Origin: Asterella californica
Lineage: Eukaryota; Streptophyta; Marchantiopsida; Marchantiales; Aytoniaceae
Assembly: GCA_036924285.1 (NCBI GenBank)
Contig: JAYKYS010000005.1
Location: 558,001-622,000 of the forward strand
Length of the DNA stretch: 64,000 bases
Direction of reading: 5' to 3'
The notes under the pieces are model-generated. The model searched no databases and was not told the origin of the DNA. It saw nothing but the letters and a program-made list of their open reading frames with translations. This document shows positions 44,396 to 55,064 of this stretch, in pieces. The position numbers and the translations under genes were made by a program. Position 1 is the stretch's first letter. The number at the start of each line of letters is the position of its first letter.

Positions 44396-47095
44396 CTAAA
44401 CTTTCAATCCTAGTCTTGGTAGAAAATAATCCAACTTAGGAGCCGGTAGGTCCTTAGTTAGGATATCCGCTACCATCTCCTGAGTAGGGCAGTACTTCAC
44501 TTCAATTGTCTTGGATGTAACTTGATCCTTAATGAAGTGGTACCGAATATCTATGTGTTTCGTCTTGTCATGAAACTTGGACGATTCTACGAGTGTTATT
44601 GCACTCTGGTTATCACAATACAAAGTAGTTGTCTCATTCTCAGCTAAACCGATATCAGCTAAGAGTTGTCGAAGCCACATTGCTTCTGATGAACATGTGC
44701 TGAGTGCCATATACTCAGCTTCAGTACTCGATAGTGCAACAGATTTCTGTCTCTTCGACGACCAACTGATTGCTCCTTGTGAGTAGATGAAGCAATTTCC
44801 AGATGTTGAACGTCGTGACTCGATGTGACCTCTCCAGTCAGCATCAGTGTAGCCAAATAGAGAAATTGGTTGAGGCGAGTACTTGTATTCTAAGTACTGG
44901 TCTAAAGTACCTTTGATATAGCAAAATGTGTGCTTTATGACGGTGATGTGTTTTAGTCTTGGGTTAGCCATGTATTGAGATAATACACTAATGCTGAAGG
45001 TTAGATCAAGACGAGTGCAGACGGAAGCCCAGTTGATGAAGCCTGTCGCACTTTGATATGGATAAGAAGCACATTGCGCCTTCTCTTCAGTGGTAGCAGG
45101 ACAATCTTCAGTTGAGAACTTTTCTCCTAGGGTCAATGGTGTACTGGTAGGTTGACAATTCTCTAAGCCAAACTGGAATAAATTTTGGGTCAGGTACAAG
45201 GTTTGACTGAGTCTGATCCATCCTTCTGCTCGATTTCGGTTAATCTCTATACTCAAGCAGTGGTGGATATTACCGATGTCATTCATCTGGAACATTGCGT
45301 TGAGGTTACTCTTGATGTGTGTTAGCAATCCTTCGCTGCTGCTTGCTATGATTGTATCATCAACGTAGAGTGCTAGGATGGCAAACTGATTATCCTTATG
45401 AATGTAATATACGTTACCATCAGCTCCTGACTTACTGAACCCGAGAGAAAGTAAGAACTTATCTATGATCAAATATCATTCTCTAGAAGATTGCTTCAAT
45501 CCATAAAGTGTACGAAGTAGCCTGCACACTTTACCAATTCCTGATGGGGCGTTGATGCCGTCAGGGACTGCCATGTAGATTTCTTCACTCAGTGTTCCAT
45601 TCAGGAAGGCTGTCTTCACATCCATCTGATGGACGTGGAGATTGTGTTGAGCTGCGATCGCTAGTATCAATCGCACTGATTGCACACGGATCACAGGGGA
45701 GAAGGTGTCAGTGTAGTCGAGCCCATACACTTGAGTGAATCCTCGGACCACCAATCGTGCCTTGTATCGGACGATGGACCCATCTGAATTCAGCTTCAGC
45801 TTGAAGGTCCACTTATTGGTTATGGGCCTTTGTCCGTGTGGTAAATCTGTGAGTGTCCATGTACCGTTCTCCTCGTGGGACTTGAGCTCTTCGGTGATGG
45901 TCTCGGACCATCGAGCAGCATTTGGAGATGATAGGGCCTCCTGATAGGAGTTGGGCTCCATCGGGACTGGTCTCAAAGTCACCATTAGCGCACGCTTCTT
46001 ACTCGTTTGTGCCTTCGGCATCAAAGTCGTTGTGTCGTAACCTTCAGCTGGATCGCGGTTAGGAGGGTTGGACTGACGTGTTGATCGCCGGAGTGGTGGT
46101 GGTGCTTGGATCTCAGTGGGAGGAGACGATGTCATCTCAAAGTCACTTGAGTGCGGTGGTGGGGACTGCGGTGGTGAGCGATGTAGGTATGGGTGTAGTG
46201 TGCTCATGTTTTCTACATCTGTGCTATGTCTGGTTCGGATTGGAGAAGATAAATTCATGATAGAATAAGTTGAGAACGGATATCGACTGTGGGATTGTGG
46301 GCTACTAGTGGATGAGCTGGTCACAGATTGAGTTGGTGTGTGAAATGTGCCTCCGCTAACTCCTCCTCCTCCATATCCCGCTGAGGGTAGAAGAGGAACG
46401 GGGCCCGGGACAAGACTACTGCTTGAAGGATGACCGGGACCAGGGCCAACGGAAGGACCGAAGGCGGGAGGTGGTGCAAAAGGAGGCGGAACAGACGAAC
46501 TCAGAGGGGGAAGAGTAGCTCCCACTGAAGGACTAGGGGCTGGACCCGAAGTAGGAGGATGGTGATGGAAGAAGTGCACATCATTCTGAATTTCATCCTC
46601 AGTGATAGCAGTGAGAGCAGGGTTGGGAGGGGATGATGTTGATGCAGGGAGAGACTCATCAAATATAACATCGCGAGAAACAAAAGTATGACCGTCAGAT
46701 TTACGTTGGAGACGGTATGCCTTACTTTGACTGCTGTAGCCGAGAAGAAGGCACTCGTGAGAGTGACTATCTAGCTTAGAGCGGTGAGTCTCTATAATGT
46801 TGACAAAAGCTGTGCAGCCAAAAACTCGAAGATGTGAGATGGTGGGCTTGCGGCCATGCCATAGTTCAAAGGGAGTGGTGGCAGGATCGATGACCTTGGT
46901 GGGACAACGATTTAGAACATAAGTGGCGTGATTGATAACCTCACCCCAAAACTGTTTGTCTAGACCTGCTGAGAACATCATAGCGCGGACAGAGTTTAAG
47001 AAGGTCCTCAGCTACCCCGTTTTGCTGAGGAGTGTCAGGGACGGTCAGCTGGCGTTGGATACCGTGTTCCTGACAATAGGCATCAAAGATAACTT
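44396..47095 (-). pseudogene. copia pol: integrase end, RT, RNase H
   Basis: From 47095 on the minus strand: the end of the integrase core (HGIQRQLTVPDTPQQNGVAE), a one-base deletion near 47005, then the integrase tail (LRVFGCTAFVN, a Pro/Ser-rich linker). The RT follows (NKWTFKLKLNSDGSIVRYKA, DYTDTFSPV, MDVKTAFLNG), with active site LYVDD, then RNase H with DADWRGH, SSTEAEYMAL, CDNQSAI and DILTKDL. The Trp expected in the REWY motif is TGA at 45476-45478. The rest is open to the stop at 44396, so apart from that codon the RT and RNase H are almost intact. The element cannot act alone because the 5' half is missing. Confidence 0.92.
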
Positions 47096-47096
47096 T

Positions 47097-47415
47097 GCGC
47101 GGCAAAGTTAGAAGTCAATGTGTTCCAAGCTTCTGCTGCCGAGCGGCAAGAAATAATGTGACCGATGACAATATTCTCGCAACACTAATTTATTGCCGTC
47201 AAAGCATTCTTGCTCTTGACGATCTCACTCCGCAATGCTACCTGGTCCGGTGGCAGGTAGAGGATTAGCGGCAGTGGCTACTGATCGAGGTTCACTACCA
47301 TCGACAATTCAGAGAACGCCTTCAGCGTCTAACTGGAGTTTCATCTTGTGTTTCCAGTAGTGAAGTATGTCCCATCGAACTTTGCCCAGCCTTTAGTGCT
47401 GAACGTGTTCGCCAT
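47097..47415 (-). pseudogene. copia gag N-terminus (decayed)
   Basis: From an ATG at 47415 the minus strand reads MANTFSTKGWAKFDGTYF. After a one-base shift near 47350 it reads HYWKHKMKLQLDAEGVL, a TGA, then IVDGSEPRS. After another shift near 47200 it reads IVIGHIISCRSAAEAWNTL. KFDG--F--WK-KMK, then IVDG-E, then A-EAW--L is the copia Gag (UBN2-type) signature. The sequence breaks off at about 47095, where integrase sequence begins. Confidence 0.8.
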
Positions 47416-47581
47416 CGCAGATTTATCGCTGAACTACTGAGGTTCTATTGAGCGCTGCGATCGTCTAAGCGAGAAGCGTCCTTCGCGCTTTAGCAATCAA
47501 GGCGTCCCCTAATTGCTCCTTCACCTGTGCCTAAGGTCTACCTGAAGCCTACGTTATTGTGCTGGGAAAATAACAACCCGT

Positions 47582-49440
47582 TGTCGTGTCGTGGACCGGC
47601 TCCTACCTGAAATACAAACTTCGATGCTTGTCGCTCCAAAGACACTCATGAGAAGACAAGCTAGGCCCCAGCTTACGGGTTTTGGCACAATCTCAGATCT
47701 CCATTTTCATCGCATAGATGGGTAGAGCTCCTTGTCAGCTTTCCATAGGCATCTTGTCTACTTCGTTTGGGCGCCTAGTGGAGAAGTTACAGGACTCGAA
47801 AGATGGAGAAAACAAGCTAGGCCTCAGCTTACGAACTTTTGGCGCAACTTCGGATCTTTACTTTTATCGCATAGATGGATAGAGCTCGTTGTCAGCTTTC
47901 CATGGGCATCTTGTTTATTTCGTTTGGACATCCAGAGAAGAAGTTATGCGATTCAAAAAAAAGCAAAATCAAGCTAGGCCCCTAGTTACTTGCTGACTGG
48001 GTATTTAAGGCTTCAGGCGTTATATCAAAGACGCAAGGGGCCTGCTTCTTATTATTGAGAGTTGAACTTCGTACAGACTGTTGCAAGGGGGCTGCTTAAG
48101 GGGCTTGCTTGTTCCTACGACCTGTCGGTGGATGTTTTGGAGAATTGGAAAGTCCAATACACGCGCGCAAGGTGTCATCGGGTTCAGATCTGTGCAAGCT
48201 ACGCACAGGTTAAGACGGTTCTTGAAGAGACGGATCGGGGGTTGTGTTCTGGGAGAAATTGAGACGCAGGGAGCAGAATTGAGGTTTTCAGTTATCTGTG
48301 AAGGAGAGTTGGACCGTTCGGGCCGTTTCGGAGTCCAAACTTGCTGTCCTTGGATCCATCGGGATCAGAACAACGAGTTCTTCAGGAAATTGAAGACGAT
48401 ACAAAGTTTTATCGGACGGTTTGAGAGTTGTGAGAGAAATTGGCTCGCAGGGAAGCGCTTGCGTCAGGTTTTCATCGCCTGCGACCTGAGATTGGATTGT
48501 TCTTCGCGATCAGTGAGCCAAGCTCTTCGTTCTAGGTGCCTACGCGATCAGGGAGTCCTCATGTACGCATAGGAGAAGACTGTAAGTGAATTGGATTGTT
48601 GGTTTGGGTGTGGTGAGCAAATTTGAGCCGTAGGGAGCCGATTTACGTCAGTTTTTTGTAACCTACGATCAAATTTCTCGAGTAGTTTTGCAAGGGGAAC
48701 TCCAAACGGCTTGTTTGGAGTCTTGTTGGGTTCAGGGTAGCCAGATCTACCTTCTAGCGAAGACGGATATCAGTTTAGACGATCCGTTTGTGCGGTGTGA
48801 GCGGTTTTAAGCCGTAGGGAGGAGTTTTTGAAGGTTCGGTCACCTGCGACCGAAAATTGGCAATATCTCGACTATCGGGAGTCGGTTCTGAAGGTTTCTT
48901 GGGCCAACGGAGTCAGGGAAGGAGACCTTATCAACATTTGAAGATCGTTTGGCGAAAGGAGAAAGTTCCCAGATAGGTCTTTTTCGGTTCCTTCGCTATA
49001 GGTTTCGTCCTTTTGAGTTCGTTAAGGACTTAGTTGGTTGTGTATGGCTTGTGGTACCTAGCTTTAGCCAAGAGCTAGTGTGTGGATGTGGTTTGGACTT
49101 GGGTTTGGATCGCATGATACTGTTGTGGCTCTGGTTGTTAGCAAAGAGAAGTTCCTCTTGCTTTGAGCTACGCTTTGGCGATTTCAGACTAGGGTTGCGT
49201 TTCAGGGGTTTGTTTTAGGGCTTCTGAAGTAGGTTACAGACCGCTCTGGTCTGTTCCTCAGTTTTGTGCTGTTTGGAGAAAGAATCGACAGTGTACATAC
49301 TTTCAGAGTGGTATATATCGCAGCATTCCTTTTCGTGGTTGTTCTTCTCTGTCTTGTCTCTGTTTGGCACACAGCATCTCCACAGCCAGGAACCTCACGT
49401 TTCCTGGGCATCCTTCACGCACAAAATATCCGACACTATA
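47582..49440 (+). repeat. gypsy 5' LTR (about 1859 bp)
   Basis: Starts TGTCGTGTCGTGGACCGGCT and ends near CGACACTATA, an imperfect inverted match to the start. It holds two intervals of the 157-bp tandem unit near 47648-47970. The interior sequence starting TGGTGGTGAACTCGACG at 49441 would be the primer-binding site; I could not match it to a specific tRNA. The end is uncertain by about five bases, because CCGACA (49435) would give canonical TG/CA termini. Confidence 0.88.
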
Positions 49441-49516
49441 TGGTGGTGAACTCGACGTGAAGGTCTGGGGTGGAGATTTCTTCTGTGTGTGAACTTTGAA
49501 GAAGAGATTGGCAGTC

Positions 49517-51925
49517 ATGAGTGAGGATGGGAAAGGTGATGGAGATGGAGCTAGTGGTTCAAGTGGGTTACCGAAGGTGCAGTTGGATCCGGCGACTGCA
49601 TCGATGTTCCAAGCTTTCACTATGTTCTTACGGCAGCAACAGTCTGATGAGCGGAAGGAAGCTTTGGCAACAAAGGCGCTACAAGCGGTGGTGAGCAAGA
49701 TTGACCAGTTTGATGGAAGAGATGTCTCAAAGTATCTGAGACATTATGTGAAGGAGATGGAGCTGAACCGGGTCTCAGAAGATGAGATGATTGAGACGTT
49801 TGAGTTGGCAGCAGCTCCAGAGATTAGGGATCATGTTAAAATGCTAACGAAGCATTTTAACAAGGATTGGGAGACCTTTGCTCGTGCCTTGATGGATGAG
49901 TACTTCTTGGAAGACTCTGATCGAGTCACCAAGAAGTCATTCTTGGAGTGGGTTGAGCAACCAAGGAAGGGTTTACAAGCTACTGAGTTGCTTAGAGAGT
50001 TTGAGAAGCAGTTTTCACGGTTGACCAGGATGGAGAAGTTGACGTTGCAGTCCAACAAGACAGAGCTATTTCTTCGGGCTGCAGATGAGAAGTTGCAGGA
50101 GAAGCTAGAGATACTTCTGGAAGACCGGGAGGAGGACGATGGATTGACTAGCAGCTGGAAGAAGGTTGAAGGAGCTGTTGGTCTGCTCACCAAGAGGGAG
50201 CGGAGGCGAGAGAAGGTTCCTGTTAGGAGACTGACACCAGCACCAACTGCTGTAACACCTGTTCCTGTAGTTCGACCAGTTGTTCCTGTTGCTAGACAGG
50301 TAGTGCCGGTTGCTCCTGCTGTTCCAGTTGTTCAGACACCGATAGTATCTCCGAAGAAGGACTCAAGTCTTGAGGAGATCATGCGTGGGATGAGAGACTT
50401 GCAGATCAAGCTCACCAGATTGGAGGAGCAAGGATCTACAAGCGGAGCGAAACCTGTTGAGAAGCAAGGCTGGATCCAGCGGTGTATCTGGTGCGATGGT
50501 ACCGATCATCCGCGCAGAGATTGCAAGGAGTTCAGTGATACCTTGCAGCAAGGGGTGATCTTCTGGAAGGATGGGAAGGTAGCGTTGAGGGATACTGGTG
50601 CACTTCTTCAGACCAACTTTGGTAGACGAGGGATGAAGAAGTTGGTTGAGGACCACCTATCAGCACAAGCAGTCGCCATCGTGGAAGCTGGAACTTATGG
50701 CACAAGGGTAGAGGATCAGGCTGAGAGGAGTTTCAACAAGCAAGTTGAGCCAAGTGAGTTGTGGTCATCTGCCATCTCCATGAAACAGAAAGGGAAGATG
50801 GCACGTGAGACGTTGCAGAGGACAGCTGCAACGATCAGAAAGGATACTGGATGGGAAGATCCGATAGAAGCTCTATCGGTGCATGCGTACATCGCCAAGA
50901 ACCAACACGAAGCGTTGTTGGAAGAGAAGAGAAGGCGAGATTCAGAGGATTCAGGAGAAGGGACTTCTTCAAAGAGACAGACTCGAGGGGAGAAGATTCG
51001 CCAAGAGCTTCGGGATGCAGGAGCTCAAGACCTACCGATGGACGATGCTCCTTCTCCATCGAAGGAGAAATCTCAGAAGGAGAAGGGTAAGCCGGCTGCG
51101 TACAAGCTACAGTCGGATATCGAGGCTTCAACAGACTTGAAGAGAGTCTTGGAAGATCGCATTCTGAATGCGAAGGTGGAGTTTACTTTGAGAGAAGTGT
51201 TAGGCATCGCCAAGCGTGAGTTTCATGATGTCATCATCGATGTCATCAAACGGAAACGACAAATTACGGGTGAGACTGGTTTATCACATGCTTTGGATAC
51301 TAGGATGTCAGTGGATGAGGAGAGAGAGCTTGCAAGGTGCAGTGTCTATTCTCCAGAGGAAGAAAGAGATCGAAGGCGCAAGGTGCATTTCAAGGATGAA
51401 GAGGAGGATGGGAAGCGGAGCTCAAGTCATTACAGCCACAGTCACTGGGCTCGAGCTACGACGGAGACGTTGGTGAGGATCGAGGACTTGGATGAGCCGG
51501 TGGTTGCTCTGATCGATCATGGATCAGAAATCAACATCATGTCGAAGGAGCTGTACAAGAGGAAGAAGTGACCGATCGACACAGAGCATGGATGGGTCAT
51601 AAGAGCAGCCAACAACACGAGAGGAGACTTGTATGGAGCTTGTCCAGACGTCAGAGTGCGCGTAGGTGATGTTGCTATCGAGCAAAACTTCTTTGTTCAG
51701 GAAGCAACATCATACCCACTCATTCTGGGTCAACCTTTCATCATAGCAACCCGGATGGAGACAAAGGTACTGGACGACGGATCTGCGTATGCTAGGATCC
51801 GAAGTCAAGATGGGAAGAGAGCGGTACAGTTCCTGACTGTACCGTCCAACCACGAGCGCAACCGAGATCGTTTGAGGGAGAAGCCGCTTCCAAGGGTGAG
51901 TGAAGAGTTCAAGGATTTTCGTTGA
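49517..51925 (+). pseudogene. gypsy gag and protease
   Basis: The start is the ATG at 49517 (MSEDGKGDGDGASG); the in-frame sequence before it has no ATG. A helical gag domain covers about residues 30-230 (MFQAFTMFLRQQQ, WETFARALMDEYF), followed by a Pro/Val-rich linker. A zinc knuckle CIWC-DGTD-H-PRRD-C (C-x2-C-x4-H-x4-C) lies near 50485, with a long charged region after it. The protease begins near 51480 (VVALIDHGSEINIM), where the usual D-S/T-G reads DHG. A TGA at 51569-51571 interrupts it where Trp would be expected, and the frame continues through LILGQPFIIATRM to a TGA at 51923. The protein packages element RNA and processes the polyprotein. Confidence 0.9.
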
Positions 51926-53332
51926 GTACCACTATAGAGCGGGATTGTGATGGTGCGCAAGAGAAGGTACTCTCGCTTGATGGAGATAGTGCCTTTTGTA
52001 CAGGGTTTATTGGATTTTCAGAGTGTGGGATTGCTGTCTACAAGAAGATAGAAGAGCTGAGAAGAAAAGAACAAAAACATTTGCGTGGTGTTGAGTTGAT
52101 GTTGAAAGAGTTGGGTGAGCTAGAAAGGGATGAATGGATTTCTGGTGTTTATGAAGAGGATGGGTTGGAAGATCCCTTGCGAGAGATCATGTCTATTGGA
52201 TGGGAGGATATGGATAAGGTCGTGCAGATTCATTCAAGGGAGGTCTATTCGGTGATCGAATCATTCCGTGCACCGGAGGTTCGAGTTGAGACAAGGTACA
52301 AGACAGTGGATAGGAAAGTAAAGCCAGTTGCTGGTCCTTTGCCGGAAGACACCAACCAACAGATGGATCGAGCTTCAAAGGAGAAGAGTTTGAGAGATCC
52401 TGCAATGATAGGACACAAGTTCACGGAGAAGACCCTTGAAGAGCTGAAGATTGGATCTGATGGGTCTCTTCTACCAGAAGAGAGGATGTGCTTCAAGGAG
52501 ATGCTTTCAAGACATGGGAAAGCATTTGCTTTTGAGCCACTTGAGATTGGATGTGTAGATCCGTACGTTGTTACCCCGATGGTTATCTTCACGGTACCGC
52601 ATGTGCCATGGAACCTGAGACCAATTCCAGTACCGCGGGCTCACTTGCCCAAACTAGTGGAGTTGCTGAAGGAGAAGATGCGGATGAAGATCTTGGAGCC
52701 GTCGTTTGCACCATATTCAAGCAGATGGTTTACAGTACCAAAGAAGAATGGGTCGCTGCGGTTCATCCAAGACATGCAGCCGGTGAACGCAGTAACAATC
52801 AGAAATGCTGGGGTGGGACCGATTGTGGATGAGTTTGCAGAAGCGTTTGCAGGAAGAGCGATTTACTCAATGGGAGATCTTTACTCGGGGTATGATCAGT
52901 TTCAACTAGCGGAGGAGAGCAGAAGCTTCACGACAATGAGGACACCTTTGGGGTTGGTTAGCTTGGGTATTCTACCACATTTGGATTCCTCATTATGCGC
53001 ATGTGGCGGATCCGTTGTATGGATTGTTGCGTAAGGGTCATAAATTCAGATGGGAGGAAGAGCATACTGATGCGGTAAGGAAGCTGAAGTCTTTACTATC
53101 ATCTCCTCCAGTTCTGGGAAGGATTGATTACAAGGGTGCTAGGCCGGTGGTTCTTACTGTGGATACAAGTCCAGTTGCAATTGGATGGGCAGTCGGACAG
53201 GATGATGAGGATGGAGACAGGTTTGCGGTTAGGTTCGGAGCGAAGGTGTTAAGTGCTCGACAACGTGCTTACCCGCAAGTGAAGAGAGAATTGTGGGGTA
53301 TTGTTTCAGCTATGAAAACTGAGAAAGAGTAA
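51922..53332 (+). pseudogene. gypsy pol, RT and RNase H with deleted RT active site
   Basis: This frame overlaps the end of gag-protease by four bases and lies in the -1 frame relative to it. The RT starts near 52600 (PVPRAHLPKLVELLKEKMR, SSRWFTVPKKNGSLRFIQD, YSMGDLYSGYDQFQL, MRTPLGL). After about 52968 sequence has been lost: the palm with the YxDD box is absent. The frame then jumps to the connection region, WIPHYAHVADPLYGLLRKG, at about 52987 in a different phase. RNase H follows (VVLTVDTSPVAIGWA, QVKRELWGIVSAM). A TAA at 53330 lies between Glu and Leu of KE-LIGA. Catalytic DNA synthesis is therefore impossible from this copy. Confidence 0.9.
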
Positions 53333-54988
53333 TTGATTGGAGCAGTAGTGGTGGTTGAAACTGATTGCTTGCCGTTGTTAGGGATGATCATGAATTGTTC
53401 AACTCCTGATATCGCGATGTTACGATGGATCGCATATATCAAGTCGTTGAACCCGGAGTTTAGACATATCGCAGGGAAGGATAATCTGATGGCGGATATG
53501 TTGTCTCGGGCTCGATATAATGGGGAAGATGAGATGGTAGAAGACATTGACGACGTGGGTACAGAGTTCTATTCGATTGCACAGACAGGAAGAGAAGATG
53601 AGTTGTTTGTTGAAGGGTTGTATGATGGTGATTTGCTTGATATCGGGAGGTACCTTAGTACGATGGTTAAGCAGACAGGTTGGACAGATGAGAGGTTTCG
53701 GAGAGTTAGAAGGAAGGCCTACAACTTCATGTTGCAGGATGGGTTTCTTTGGAAGCGATCGAAGCAAAAAGGTGGAGTACCGCTACGGGTGATTTGCAAC
53801 AAGGAAGATCAGCAGAAGTTGCTCAAGGCGTTCCATGAGAGTCTTTGGGCTGGACATCGAGGGATTTGGACCACTTTTACAAAGATGAAAGAGCGGTATT
53901 GGTGGAAAAACATGTACAAGGATGTTGTATCTTTTGTGGAGTCTTGTTTGACATGTCAGATGTATTCGAATATCCGACATCGTGACGGATTACATCCGAC
54001 TTATCCGTTGACAATCCACTTCAAGTGGGTGGTAGACTTGGTGATTATGCCGGTTGGATTATGGCAGATGAGATACTTGGTACTTGCTAGAGAGGATCTT
54101 TCAAATCAAGTCGAGGGTAGGGCGCTTCGGACGAAGACAACTGAAGGGGTATGTAGATTTCTCTTGGAAGAGGTTGTTTGTCGGTATGGATGTGTGGGGA
54201 AGATCACTGCAGATCGGGGAGAGCTAGATGCACATGAGGCTCGTGAATTCTTTGCAAGGTGTGGGGTGAGGTTGTCACTGACAACTGCTTATAACCCCGA
54301 AGGGAATGCCAAGAGTGAACGTGGTCATCCACCCATTGTGAAGGCTTTGGTGAAGGCTTGCAACGGAAGGGTGCGCGAGTGGCCTCGACTCTTACCATTT
54401 GCGTTATGGGCAGATAGAACGACGCACAGCTCGGTGACAGGTTACATGCCGGTGGAACTCATCATAGGTCAGAAGCCTATCATGCCGATTGAAGAACATG
54501 TTCTGACATGGAGTGTGTTACCTTGGGAGGACAATTTGACTAGAGAAGAGCTTCTTGCTATTCGAATTAGGCAGTTAGAGAGAAGACCAGAGGATATCCA
54601 AACTGCTTTGGATAAGCTGCGAGAAGCACGGTTGAAGAACAAGGTCAGATTTGATCAGCGACATCGTTTGAGACCTAGGGATATCAAGGAAGGTGATTGG
54701 GTGTTAGTCTATGACAACAGTCTAGACAACCAGCATAGTGCACTCCGGAAGTTTTCCAGAAGATGGTTTGGTCCGTATGTGGTGAAGAAGGTTCATGACA
54801 ACGCAACTTACGCCCTGCAAGAGTTGGATGGAACAAGCTTGAAGGTACCAGTGGCAGGTAAACGCGTCAAGATTTTCAAAAAGAGAGATGAGGAGGTCGA
54901 TTTAGCAGATATCTTGACGGAGTTTCAGTTTGAGGACGAGGATTATGCAGAAGATCTTGAAGGTGAGGTTGGTTACGATAGGAAGTAG
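53333..54988 (+). CDS. gypsy RNase H end and integrase (intact frame)
   Basis: 551 open codons in the same frame as the preceding RNase H part, separated from it only by the TAA at 53330. Order: end of RNase H (VVVVETDCLPLLGM, RHIAGKDNLMADMLSRAR), then the integrase HHCC finger (FHESLWAGHRGIW, CLTCQM), core Asp in WVVDLVIMP, Asp in TADRGELDA and Glu in KSERGH. The GPY/F module (RRWFGPYVVKK) and an acidic tail EDEDYAEDLEGEV follow. All zinc-binding and DDE residues are present. Integrase inserts element cDNA into host DNA. There is no ATG of its own; in a healthy copy it would be cleaved from a polyprotein. Confidence 0.88.
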   Translation: MIGAVVVVETDCLPLLGMIMNCSTPDIAMLRWIAYIKSLNPEFRHIAGKDNLMADMLSRARYNGEDEMVEDIDDVGTEFYSIAQTGREDELFVEGLYDGDLLDIGRYLSTMVKQTGWTDERFRRVRRKAYNFMLQDGFLWKRSKQKGGVPLRVICNKEDQQKLLKAFHESLWAGHRGIWTTFTKMKERYWWKNMYKDVVSFVESCLTCQMYSNIRHRDGLHPTYPLTIHFKWVVDLVIMPVGLWQMRYLVLAREDLSNQVEGRALRTKTTEGVCRFLLEEVVCRYGCVGKITADRGELDAHEAREFFARCGVRLSLTTAYNPEGNAKSERGHPPIVKALVKACNGRVREWPRLLPFALWADRTTHSSVTGYMPVELIIGQKPIMPIEEHVLTWSVLPWEDNLTREELLAIRIRQLERRPEDIQTALDKLREARLKNKVRFDQRHRLRPRDIKEGDWVLVYDNSLDNQHSALRKFSRRWFGPYVVKKVHDNATYALQELDGTSLKVPVAGKRVKIFKKRDEEVDLADILTEFQFEDEDYAEDLEGEVGYDRK

Positions 54989-55051
54989 GACGATAAGCCG
55001 GTCCACTCCTTGGTTGGTATCTCTGGTGCATACCGGAGGATGCACAGGTTC

Positions 55052-55064
55052 AGAGGGGGTGGAT
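55052..55064 (+). other. polypurine tract of the gypsy element
   Basis: CAGAGGGGGTGGA immediately precedes the 3' LTR. The same tract, slightly changed, precedes the LTR at 28287. It primes plus-strand DNA synthesis in LTR elements. Confidence 0.85.

Larger units (their letters stand above)
44134..47415 (-). mobile_element. internally deleted Ty1/copia element
   Basis: In minus-strand order it has a partial gag (47415-47097), a deletion junction near 47090, then the integrase C-terminus, reverse transcriptase, RNase H, purine tract and 3' LTR. Most of gag, the protease, and the integrase zinc finger and catalytic core are missing. The 5' LTR and primer-binding site are absent; the left neighbour is the gypsy LTR at 47582. 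Confidence 0.85.

Noticed and set aside
47732..47977. Small ORFs in the LTR tandem units
   Set aside because: The same frame repeats with each 157-bp unit and carries no domain.
48081..48572. 163-codon frame inside the 5' LTR, also found in the 3' LTR
   Set aside because: LTRs are copies of each other, so shared frames are expected. The frame is broken in the copy 1 LTR and has no recognisable domain.
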